This document shows positions 1-10,544 of a stretch of 64,000 nucleotides of DNA, piece after piece (position 1 is the stretch's first letter; each line of letters begins with the position of its first letter). The DNA is from Citrus sinensis. Taxonomy: Eukaryota; Streptophyta; Magnoliopsida; Sapindales; Rutaceae. The notes beneath the pieces are model-generated. The model saw only the letters and a program-made list of their open reading frames with translations, did not search any database and had not been told where the DNA came from. Both the position numbers and the translations under genes were made by a program. The stretch is from contig NC_068560.1 of assembly GCF_022201045.2 (NCBI RefSeq), positions 4,372,001 to 4,436,000 of the forward strand, given 5' to 3'.

Positions 1-713
1 CCGTTGGATTCATTGTATTGAATCCAACGGCCATAAATGAATTTAAACAATAAATAATTAAAAAAATATAAAAAACTTGAAACCTATAGAATCGGTCTCA
101 ACACACATCAAACCCAGGCATATATATTTATTGGGAAAAAAAACAAACAAAAGGCTCTCACCTCACGCGGGAAATCAATTTCTTCTTCCCTCCCTCCTCA
201 CTCACGGCTCACGACTCCCTCTCCCTCTCCCTCTTCACTCACCCTCACAGCTCCCTCTCCCTCTCCCTCATCATTCACTCTCTTGCCTGCAGTCCTTCAC
301 GAGACGCCTCATCAGGGCCACCAACGACGGCGCTATCCGGCGAGGACACGCAGAGGTTGATCTCTATTGGCGGCAAGGATTTGCAGCTACAGATTCACAA
401 CCCACTCAGTTCCCGTCATTCCATTCTAAGTCGTTGTCAGGCCATCTCTGCAGTCCACCTACGGTAATGAGACATGGGTATCATGGGTTTTGTTTGGTAT
501 CATTATATTTGTTGATTGAGCGTTTTATTTGATGTGGTAAGAAGAATCATTCGCCTCTCATATTTAAAAATTACAGCTTTTATCATGTAAGTTTATTAGT
601 GCGTATTGTTGGGTAATGTAATAATTTACATTGATTTAGAATTCGTGGAGAGAGTTTGATGACATTATCAGTGTGTATTGACAGGGGACATAATTTTTAG
701 TGTACACAGTATA
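1..713. other. Left-edge non-coding stretch with a short palindrome
   Basis: No gene is supported here. Bases 1-30 form a perfect inverted repeat with 12-bp arms (CCGTTGGATTCA and its complement) around a 6-base loop. It may be the end of an element lying mostly outside the window. Bases 170-290 are CT-rich (CTCCCTCTCC motifs), as in many plant 5' leaders, and an open frame at 77-532 is a by-product of that composition. The stretch probably holds the upstream part of the Ulp1-like gene and the left end of its host element, but I could not find a terminal inverted repeat. Confidence 0.4.
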
Positions 714-3700
714 ATGGGTAAGCGTAAGGCCAATGTCGCAGATGACATTAATATTCAGTCTGAGAAGCGGGATCCTCTGAGGCCGGGCAAGCATTCGTAC
801 ATATACTACTTGAAGAAACTAATTCATTGTTGAATTTTATTATTGACATTTTGTAGTCATTTCAGTTTAACAGTGCAATAATTTTAATTGACATACAAGG
901 AACTGATATTTGATATTATTTTTCTATCTACAGCAAGATAGAATCCCAAAAGTTAAAGGAGGAAGGTGTGAAGGTGGATGAAACGGTTTGTAGACAACTT
1001 TTCTATGTTGCAGCCTACTAATTAAATAGTTTGGTTGATGATTGGCCAATGAATATATATATATTTTTTAGTGTAGGTTAAGGGGCGTATACGTGACAAA
1101 TGGTTGAAATTCAGCGCGAAAGATAAAGCCGAATTCATCAACAGTTATAATGAAAAGGTTGAAATGAACTCGAGATTGGCTAGTGGATTGTTAAGTGAAC
1201 TGATTCCAACAATGGAGAACAATTCTGATAAGGGTAATCACCTATGTCGATGTAGTGTTTTGCGGTTCTCCAACATTGTTTCTTCGTTATCTATTGAACA
1301 ACAAGATGTTGTGAGAGAAATTGGTTTCGGAAGCTTGTTAGGTTTAAAATGTGGGCGACTTAGGCAAGATTTATGTAGATTGTTAGTTAAGCAATGTAAC
1401 GAAGATAAGCGGTCGATAACAGTCCATGGAATGGAATACAAGCTTCCTCTGGAAACTTTTACAAGCGTGATGGGTGTTGGTGACAGAGGAACACCGATTG
1501 TGCTTGGTGGTGAAGATAGTGAAATTACTGACTTACGAGCCAAGTATTGCTCAGGAAAGAAAGGCATCCCAATAGGTAGTTTAGATGAAAAATTAAAGAC
1601 AAATAGTTGTGCAGATGAAGATTTCTATATTCTATTTAGTCTATTTGCGATTGGAACTATTTTGTGTCCAACTACAGCTACATACATCAACCCATCATAC
1701 CTTTATGCTTTAAAAGACGTGAGTAACATTTGCGACAAAAATTGGGCCAGCTGGTCTTTCAATTTTTTATGGGAAGAAGTTTCAAAGTTCAACGAAAATA
1801 AAATTTCCTCGATGAGTGGATGCGTTATATTTTTAATAGTATGATTTATTTAGTAATTTGTATTCTCGTTAGTTAAACGATTATGGTATTATCGATTATT
1901 ATTTCCGTATTAACTAATTTTTTGTTGTTTGCAGTTGTTCTACATGTCATCAACTAAGTTTCAGCTTTCTTCTGTTGCCGAGAATGGATGTCCTCTTAGT
2001 GCATAGACTGATAGTGAAATAAAAAGATTCCTCAAGTGGCGACAAAAGTATGGTGACTTTGAGAGCAATGCGGTTTATTCCCTTCTATAATTGTATAGTG
2101 TTTTGTAGTTATGTTATTAAATTGAATAGATTATTTATGGATATTTGTAGTTAATGCAGGTTCCGATGCGAGAAATCAGTTGCGGCTCATCAGGTGCTCA
2201 AAGTGAAGGACAAATTGACAATGGTGACGCCGCAAGGCAACATCCATTTCATGCTATATTAGCAGTAATGGATAAAATGGAGGAACATATGAGAAGAAAT
2301 AATGATTTACTACAAAAAATGGGCTTGAAAATGGATTCTCTTACTGAAAAGGTTGAAAAGTTGGAACGAGCATATTTTCGTCAAGAAGGAGCAAATGTCG
2401 CTGATGATAGTCAATCACCTCCTACATATACTGGTGCCGAGGCAACTGATGGTCCAATCTTTTCCTCTTCGAATATGGAGATGCACCCACTTATCCCTGC
2501 AATTGTCACGCTTTCAGATCTAGTACGGGAAAAGCGTATGCCCATTGAAGTTAAAGAACGAAAAGTTGTGTACCTCAGCACATCCACTGATGAAGAGGTT
2601 GTCCTAAAAGAAAAGTCGGCAGAAGTATTGCAAGACGCGATGAAGCCTAAATTGGTGCCGGAACTTCAAGATGAGGTATACATAGAGTAATAATTTGTTA
2701 ACTTTTGTCTAAACTATATATGATTTAGTCTAATCTTTCTTCTTTCTTTGTCTTGAATAAATATGTAGTCTTCCGCGCAACAAGAGAAGAAATGTCAACA
2801 GCCGCAAGATTTTAATCCGCTGTCTTTAGGCCCTCCTCGGCCATACAGAAATCGAAAGCTGGGGTGGTACCAGTTGTTCCCGTATGATCAAGTCTCACGC
2901 GGTCCAAAGCCAAAATATCGAGCGGGCCCTTTTTTCATGAATGAGCCGGTGACCCTCGATCAATTGAAGATGCTCCAATATGGATTTGACAAAAGCGCTA
3001 GCCTAGAGTAACAATACCTTCATGGCCACTCATCAAGCTCTTTTCGTTTAATATGTTGTCATAGTTATTTGATTTTGTTAATGTATCATGTGATTAACAT
3101 ACAGTGAAATAATTGTGCGATCAAGTCATGAGGATATCACTCGGCAAGGCTTGTTATCACTTTTGCCCGATGCATCACTTGACGAGGAGGTTTGTTCGTA
3201 ATTTGACTTTAATGATGAAATTGTAATTAATAAAACCAATTATAATTGTTCTTGTGTTTAGATTATTTTCATGATGAGTGATTACCTTACACGACGTGAG
3301 TCGTGCAAAAGCCATGGGCAACCAATAAGCTAGTTCCTACCAACAAGATATGCAGTTACTGATTCGTTCCTGTCTTTTTTTTCATATCCTTTTTCTCATC
3401 ATTAACTACGGTAATTTCAGTTGTGTTTTATATGAATTTGATGTGATGAATATGTAGCAATTTGCTACAATACCAAATGCACATTTAGATGGTTTCAAGG
3501 CTGCCTCCCAATACCGCAAACGTTACATGTATGACCTGCACCGGTGCCATCAGGTAGCGTGTGTGTTTGTTGAAATGATTTTTCGTTATGATCGATATTA
3601 TGTATGGTAAAAGTGACCCAAAGTTGTTCTTGAATAGATCTTTGTTCCCATGCATGATGGTGGCCACCATTGGTTTATGTTGTTGGTAGAAATTTAAGAC

Positions 3701-4339
3701 AAACAAGCGGAGATCTAGGATCCACTACCGGATGCACGACAGACACGAGATCGAGAAATCCAAGTGAATAGTATTGTAAGTCCAACTAATTTATGATAAA
3801 AACGATGAGTTTAGTTTTCTGGGTATTGTGTTATTAATACATGTGATGTATTTTTGCACTTGAAAATAGTTACACTCGTTGGATGCTATACTTTATGCCG
3901 TCGTGGATGCTACATATTCAGTATCTTGGACTTTCTTGTCATTTGCAGTGACCCATGGGGAAGGAGTTCCACGGCAACCTAACGGTTTTGATTGCGGAGT
4001 TTACGTCATCAAATTTGTGGTACGCTCCCTTATTCGCCTTATGTGGTTTCTTGGTTGATTTTACTACTGTTGTTGGGCCACTGACATGATGAAAGTGCAT
4101 GATTATTTCTGCAGCATAACTCACAGAATGTTCGGGCGCAACTTGCGTTACAACTTATAGACTCTCCGTTCAACGAACAACGCGATCAATTATTGACGTT
4201 GGCTAATGCACACTACAGTAACGCTGCAACGTACATAAATGAATCGAAGCTTGCATCAACAGTGAAGCCTCGTAATGTGTCCACTAGAAAAGGTCATAAG
4301 AACAGTTGCACAAAATGTCGTTTCAAGCGGAAGGTCTGA
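714..4339 (+). pseudogene. Ulp1 (C48) SUMO-protease-like gene carried by a Mutator-like element; 12 exons, four in-frame stops
   Basis: Twelve exons with GT-AG borders keep one reading frame: 714-796, 934-985, 1077-1838, 1935-2072, 2151-2675, 2769-3007, 3105-3189, 3262-3354, 3458-3553, 3638-3775, 3870-4019 and 4115-4339, 861 codons plus stop. Exon 3 holds the N-terminal region usual in plant transposon Ulp1 proteins (FGSLLGLKCGRLRQDLC). Exon 5 looks like a coiled coil (MDKMEEHMRRNNDLLQKMG). The last exons hold the C48 peptidase fold: HHW with the catalytic His (about 3665), DPLP with the likely Asp, then RQPNGFDCGVYV with the oxyanion Gln and catalytic Cys (about 3975-4010). Stops interrupt it at 2004 (TAG), 3331 (TAG), 3695 (TAA) and 3716 (TAG). 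The gene converges on the transposase at 4814-7407, the layout known from Kaonashi-type MULEs. No function is expected from this copy. Exon borders are my reading, supported by phase agreement throughout. Confidence 0.8.
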
Positions 4340-4813
4340 GATTGTTGTGAATATAGATTATGATAATTTTTTGCTGACTTCATTCACAACTATAAACTTT
4401 TGCTAAATTTACCTTGTAACTGGATTTGACGTACGAGTCATGTAAATTGTTTTGATGATCCAAAGGCGTAGAGGGATTAATAGGGCAATTATGATTTTTT
4501 CCTTCGGCAACTGGTTGTCTTAATTAATACATGTTGAAAGGAAGATAATTGTTGTAAATGTTGCTATTATCACTAAGTACGCAAAATATATTATTACATT
4601 GTCATTGTTCACTTCTTACATGATAATATAACTCAATGATTTCCAAAAAGTTCGTTCTGCCCCCTCGGTTTAGATCCAAAAAGTACATCATTAGCGATCA
4701 TCCCCCATCCTCCAAGTATGTGTACCGTCCTCAACTGAGCATAATATAAATCCGAGTTAGTTAAACAACGTAAGAAAGTTTGCCAAGCAAATTCATATAT
4801 CATGGGAAATCAC
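4340..4813. other. Spacer between convergent Ulp1-like and transposase genes
   Basis: AT-rich, no open frame of note. It lies between the 3' ends of two convergent genes and presumably holds both 3' untranslated regions. AATATA/AATAAT-like poly(A) signals are frequent, but none can be assigned. Confidence 0.5.
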
Positions 4814-7407
4814 TTACAAGTTATTATGAGGCCACCAATTATAGTATGTGCTTGCATCGGTTTCATAGGTTATACCAAATGTGTTACTGCTGTCGTAATG
4901 GTCGTCAATTCCTTCTGAGATGTTAAGCCTCCAAGGACAAGTTGTCTCGAACGTAAATGTTGGGGAACTTGGCGAGCTTGATTCCATTGAAACAGGTGGT
5001 GTTAACACATTATAAGAACAATGCCTTGGATGATCGTCAGTCGAAACACAACCAATACCGCCAACGCTGCAATGAAGGTCATTGGGTTGCATGTCCTTTG
5101 GTGGATATAGCGGGCAAGTCTGTTTAGTATGGCCAGGCTGAAAACACTGACTGCATTTGCGATTTTTAGCCCCATCGTGTTTAACGGTTTTAGAGCAACC
5201 TTTACTATTAACTGTAAACGGGTCTTTCAACTTCATACCTGCTTGAAGTACACAATTCCTGGCTCGTTTAGCTGATTCATCATCCGCAACCATCTGTTCA
5301 ACGCGAAGCGTCAGCCGTTGAATCTCGTCTAACGCTATCATATAACTTTGTTCATTCTTTACGGTGAAAAGACAAAGATTAGTACATGCCGCTGAAAGCG
5401 AGGCAAACTTTGCTGTTTCTAACACTTTCTTATCGAGGTGTGACGCTGCAGCTGTCATTTTCATCACTTTACTCACCTTCACTGATTTGGTCCAGTGACC
5501 AAGAATCAATGGTGGTGGTATGCGAACTAGTTGCTCGAACTTCATGACGTGAAATATATGCCTACATGGAATACCTGCTAATTCCATCATCTTACATGAA
5601 CAAGTAATTGCAACTTCTTTACTATAAAATACCACTGTTCATTTTTGTTCTGGATGCTGAAATTTCATTAAAGTATAGATGTTGGAATTAACTGTCTTGG
5701 CACACTCAAGCATAATCAGGGTGGCTTCTCCAAGGATCTCCATCCGAACCCATTTCAATACATTCCTTGTATATATTTCGGACGCATGTTTTTCAATGCT
5801 TTGCAGATGTGTTGTAAGAACTGGGGCTGTGTGGTTTGTCTCATACTCATCTTGGACTTCTTTGTGCCATATGCAATACATGGCACGATGAATTTTTCTA
5901 ATGAAATCATACAGTTTTAACTTATGCTTAACAAAGCGACGCAAGTAAGAATTCAAGCTCTCACACCTTTGTGTGGTTCGCATTCCGGCGAAAAAGGTTC
6001 CTTTCAAATAAGCCTCTGCCCATTTTCTACGCTTTGCATACATTTTTTCCACCCAAGAATTTTGTTCCAGTCCCAGATCATAGACAACAGAGAACCAATC
6101 TCGATCAAACTCCTCCGTGGACATTGGATTCAACATTAACTGCCGAAACTTCGACGTGAACTCATTTCTCTTCACATTTGCTTGTGCATTCTGCTCAAGA
6201 TGCCAGCAACAGAGTCGATGTGCACATCCAGACATAACAGTTTTAATCACTTCCGACATAGCTTTATCACCATCTGTTATGACACTTATGGGTTTTTTTT
6301 GTTTCATTGCCGATAAGAAAGTCTGTAGCAGCCACACATATGATTCAACAGTTTCGTCAATCAGTATCGCAAATCCAAAAACAGTAGTTCTTTTATGATG
6401 ATTTACACCAACAAATGCGACCAAAGGTTTATTGTATGCATTTTTCTTATACGTTGCATCAAAGCTAAAACATCTTCAAATTGTTCATAGTCGTACCGAG
6501 CAACAGTGTCGGTCCAGAACAAGTTTCGCAGTCGATTTTCCTCATCAAGAGTATACTCGAAGTACACTCTAGCATCATAATCAACCCTTGCAGATAAGTA
6601 TGCAATGGCAGCCTCTGTGTCGGTGTCAATAATTTGTGCACGATGATATGCGTCTATTCTATTCCGCATGTCCTTACCCATATACCCAATATGATGGAAC
6701 CCTCCTGCATGATCAGACTTGTAGTTCATGAACTGGCACACTTTCACCCCAACTTGTCGCAATGCCTTTGCGTGAGCCAAATCAGCTTCGTTGACAAGTC
6801 TATGCGAACGAAGAAATTGTGTCTCGTGCAGTTCAACCAAGAGATAAGTGTGCTCAAAAACGAATTTAGTTACCACGTACTTCCCTTTCAACTTATCATA
6901 GTTCACGCGAAGTTCCGCCTTCCACCCGTTACGAGTAATGCCCCTCGGTTCCCTGATTCTGTCTGTTTTCTCCATCCATTTTTTTAGCCTGTATCCCTGC
7001 CCTGAGCAAACCCATCGCCGACTTGCTACTTCACCACTTTTTCCATCACGATGAAGTTCATCTTTTCTCACAGAGAATCCAACCGACTTAGCATACTTTT
7101 TATACCATATGTGGGCATCATTGACAGTATCAAAACACGATCCGACACCCACTTCAATGAGTTCACTTTTTTTAGGCAAACTGTAGGTCGTATGACTAGA
7201 TGATATTGTAGCAGATTTGTCCCCAAAATAATCTTTGCTTTCGCTAGTTTGTGGGGGTAAAGACGTACCTGCACTTGCACAAATTTCCATCCCATTATCA
7301 TATGACGGGTTGTCTTGGGGTCCACTTGTTTTCTGTTCCGATGGCTGGTTCTCATTGAGGTCTAACACCCATGCAGAAATGCTTCCCACGTCTAAAGATG
7401 TTGTCAT
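4814..7407 (-). pseudogene. FAR1/FRS-type MULE transposase, one frameshift and one nonsense codon
   Basis: Three adjoining frames make one transposase. The first (7407-6403) begins MTTSLDVG and contains a FAR1-type DNA-binding region, with KKYAKSVGFSVRKDE and RRWVCSGQGYR visible. The second (6424-5639) is the catalytic core, with VITDGDKAM (second Asp) and CCWHLEQNAQANV. The third (5635-4814) has a SWIM zinc finger (CSC, 12 residues on CRH) and a CCHC knuckle (CSQCFQPGHTKQTC). A single-base loss near 6460-6465 breaks the frame just before the first catalytic Asp: the expected FDATYKKNAYNKPLVAF is readable in the next frame. A TGA at 5639-5641 then separates core and SWIM finger in the same frame. 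It would bind element ends and catalyse cut-and-paste transposition in the nucleus. This copy is inactive unless read through. It would drive movement of the block that includes the Ulp1-like gene. Confidence 0.88.
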
Positions 7408-7554
7408 GCTCTCTGGTTATCTTCTCTCAAGATTCTAGCATTTGAAGACCATCAAAAGGACCTAGTTGAAGACTTAAAAGAGTACTGTGTGGGTTATGTT
7501 TGTTGACATTCAATGTCTTCATTAAATGATGGGGTTTGGTTGGTGCTTGGGTTG

Positions 7555-8060
7555 GTGGATACACCATTTAAACGGCTAGCCTATTACCTAAAAAAGGCTT
7601 GCCGGTTTTGCATTTGTGCTCTCTGGACATTAAACGGCAAGCCTCTTAAACTCATGCGGCTAGCTTTTTTTAAATTGATGCTAACTAGAGGGGAAATGGC
7701 TAGCCTCTAAAATTGTAGAGGCTAGTCGTTTGTGTATGGGTGCTCATTGGAAGGGAAACGGGTAGCCTCTAAAATTATGGAGGCTAGCTGTTACACTATG
7801 AGTGCTCACTGGAGGGGAAACGGCTAGCCTCTAAAATTTAAGAGGCTAGCCTATTTCGCGTTAGGGCTCACTAGAGGGGAAACGACTAGCTTCTAAATTT
7901 GTGGAGGCTAGCCGTTTGTGTATGGATGCTCACCATTAGCGAAAACGGCTAACCTTTAAACTTTAGAGGCTAGCCGTTTTCGCTTTTGGTGCTCTCTGGA
8001 CATTAAACGGCTAGCCTCTAAAAATAAAAGGCTAGCCGTTTTCTCTTACTAGAGTTTCTG
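7555..8060. repeat. Tandem array of about 62-bp units, each an imperfect hairpin
   Basis: Seven to eight units recur with a spacing of 62 bp (GCTCAC/GCTCTC unit starts near 7741, 7803, 7865, 7928 and 7990). Each contains an inverted repeat of the type AAACGGCTAGCCTCTAAA followed by its complement, with about 20-bp arms and a loop of only a few bases. GGCTAGCC is itself palindromic. Arms carry differences between units, but several changes are matched or tolerated on the other arm. The array lies upstream of the transposase start (minus) and of the transposon ORF at 8424 (plus), so it could be the subterminal repeat region of either element. Confidence 0.85.
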
Positions 8061-8423
8061 CAACATGAACGGTCACCCTATTATTTTGTAAAGGTTAGCC
8101 GGGTTCAAAGCAATAAAACTGCTCATCTTCGTCTTCACAAAACTGGTCAGCCGCTTCTATCTCTAAAATCCGAATCCTCTCTCCCACGTTCTCAGCCGAA
8201 AGATCCACCATTTAGAATCAGTTCATAGCCCAAATTCAACCTTAGAAATCATTTCCCACCATTTACTCTTGCTAAATTTAACCCTCGAAACCGAAAAACC
8301 CTAGGTTGTAAACCCCTTTGACTTCGGCAAATGTTTGCCAAAATTGAACCCACACATCCCTTTTAAACATCATTATCTTCCATCTAATCGGTTTATTCCT
8401 CTTCAAATCGCTGAAAAATCATA

Positions 8424-9721
8424 ATGTCAACTTCAAGGCCACGTTGAGCGAAAGACAAAGGGAAAGAGGCGATTCCACCACCCAAACGGACACGGAAGGA
8501 CGACGACCTTGTAGAACAATCTAATTTTGAATCAAGACACTTCCCGGACAAGCGTTTGGCCACCCGTTTTCGCCAAAGATTCATGACACGTAAGGTACTT
8601 GATACGTTCTATATTGTGCCTGATTGGCTTCGTAGCCTTAGTATTAACAATGGTAATTTGTTGCAATTGTTGGAGGAAGTTGGTTGGATTAATGCCCTTA
8701 CGATTAATGAGAATGTGTATCCTGACTTGGTGAAAGTATTTTACTCGAATATGGATACTTCCGCGGAGAAAGAGAATCGAGTAATCACCAACGTTAGAGG
8801 AGTTTTGATTGAGCTTGATGATACTGAATTGAATTCTATCCTAGGAACCTCCGAAGATTGGTTAGAAATATATTCTGCTAGGAAAGTTCCTACGATTGAT
8901 AACTTTGTTATGTTGATGCCGTTAGAAACATTTGTAGGCGTATTGATCTTTCTGATGAGGTCTGTACAATCCATTTCCGTGCTCAATGTCTATGCCTTCA
9001 ATCGCGTATTTTACATTGTATAATTTAGAATATTGTCCTTCCTAGGTCGGGCCACTTAGATGATGTTACCCACATGGATGTTGCTTTGATTGATTCTATC
9101 CTCAGGCATCGGCCGGTTAGCCTTGGATACACTATTATACGCACCATGCTTTCCATACCTAACTTAATCAATCGTGCTCTTCCATATGGAAATTTCATCA
9201 CGCAAATCCTTAAATACTTTAGGGTGCCCATAAACGAACCATCTTGTAAACCCTGTAGGAGTATAGGAGATGAGGCCGTGTATGCCTTAGGATTTGAGTG
9301 GCATAATGGAGCATGGGTGAAGTATACTGAAGCTAAGTACACAATGCTTGCTCCGAGTGATGATCGTCCTTTGAATTCCGTGGTTCCTGCTGATCAGCTG
9401 ACTGATTTTTCACTTCCTTTCCGGGGTTAGTGTAGACGTGATGACCCTCCTACCTGTGAACCTGATCATGATGCTTCTGCATCTGCCGTACCACCTGCAG
9501 ATCCACATGACTCCGGCGAAATTACTCTTCAATAACTTATGGACGAGGTGAGGCCACTTTCTGTACAGCAGACTAGCTTTCAGCATCACGTTCTGGAGGA
9601 GCACCGATGTTTGTCAGAGCAGTATCAGCAGCTCCTTCACGGACAACGCCTCTTGTTCGAGCACTTTGCCATTCCTTATCCGTTTCCACCTCCAGCACCA
9701 CCATCCCCGCCGCCTCAGTAG
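8424..9721 (+). pseudogene. Putative plant transposon protein (PF20167-like), broken
   Basis: An ORF starting MSTSRPR at 8424 continues through LATRFRQRFMTRKVLDTF, GWINALTINENVYPDLV and, after a frame change, HMDVALIDSIL and ALPYGNFITQILKYF. This order is what I know from the family annotated as putative plant transposon protein. The C-terminus is Gln/His-rich (about 9540-9680) and ends in a proline run (PPPAPPSPPPQ). Lesions are a TGA at 8445 (probably from CGA), an indel near 9005-9050, a TAG at 9428 and a stop at about 9535. A second copy sits at 35278-35957. There it is followed by a polypurine tract and LTR-like sequence, so the ORF may be the extra 3' ORF of an LTR element rather than a transposase. 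The biochemical role is unknown. Confidence 0.65.
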
Positions 9722-9737
9722 TTTTCATTTCTTTATG

Positions 9738-9945
9738 CCATTATATATGTTTGGATGTTAGTTTTATGTTCGGATGATTGTTTTATATGTTCGGATGGTT
9801 GTTTTATATGTTCAAAAATTTTATTTGACAAGTTCGGAAGTTTCTTTTATATGTTCGGAAATTTGTTTTATATGTTTGGATGGTTGTTTTACGTGTTCGG
9901 AAGTATGTTTTACATGTTCGGAAATTTGTTTTATATGCCATCATG
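9738..9945. repeat. 21-bp tandem repeat (TTTTATATGTTCGGAWRKTTG type)
   Basis: About nine units of roughly 21 bp: TTTTATATGTTCGG followed by ATGGTTG, AAATTTG or AAGTTTC variants. It begins directly after the stop of the transposon ORF. Open frames here (plus strand, Cys/Phe-rich) are only translations of the repeat. Confidence 0.8.
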
Positions 9946-10450
9946 GCTGCTGCTTATTATAGCAATAGCTACCAACTGCAGCTGTTACTGGTTATGCAGC
10001 TGTCTGTTGCTGCATAAGCAGCAGCTGCTGGCAGCTGGATGCAGCAGCAGCTGCTGCTGGTGTTGTTACTGCAGCTGCTGGCATTCCAGCAGCAGCTGGT
10101 GCCTGCAAAAGCAGCAGTTGGTAGCTGCTGCTGTTGCTGGTTATGCAGGCACCTGTTGCTGCATAAGCAGCAGCTGCTGGCAACTACAAGCAGTAGCATC
10201 TGTTGCTGGTGTTGTTGTTGTTGTTGCTGCATAAGCAGCAACAGCTGCTGGCTACTTTTGTAGCAGCTGGTGCCTGCATAAGCACCAGCTGGTGGCTACT
10301 GCTGTTGCTGGTTCTACAGCTAGTGGCTGCTGCTGTTGCAGGTCCAGCTGCAGCTGCAGTTGCTGGCTGCTTATGCCAACAGCAGCAGCATCTGAAATCC
10401 CCAAAATAAGCATTACCAGCAGGGCCATTAGTAGCTGCAACTGCTGGCAT
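9946..10450. repeat. CAGCTG/CTG-rich low-complexity block
   Basis: About 500 bp composed largely of CAGCAGCTGCTGG, GTTGCTGCATAAGC and related words, nearly symmetric on both strands. Every frame therefore stays open for long stretches (Leu/Gln/Ala/Cys-rich), and these open frames are not genes. A rough sub-period is visible around GTTGCTGCATAAGCAGCAGC and CCTGCATAAGCA. Confidence 0.8.
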
Positions 10451-10544
10451 AATTAATCACGCACATTGATTTCAAACCATTTTGCATGCTATTTAATCAG
10501 TTCATCTTGACCTAAAACACAATATTTGTTATTTAGCGGAAGCA

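Noticed and set aside
77-532. 151-codon open frame on the plus strand, Pro/Leu/Ser-rich
   Set aside because: Follows from a CT-rich tract; no domain, and it lies where an untranslated leader or element end is expected.
7555-8060. Cluster of transcription terminators or tRNA-like hairpins
   Set aside because: Hairpins repeat in a 62-bp tandem array and no A/B box or U-run accompanies them. No tRNA fold was recognised anywhere in the window.
9755-10450. Several overlapping open frames on both strands, Cys/Gln/Leu-rich
   Set aside because: Direct translation of CAGCTG/CTG repeats and of the 21-bp array. All frames are open because the repeat lacks stops.
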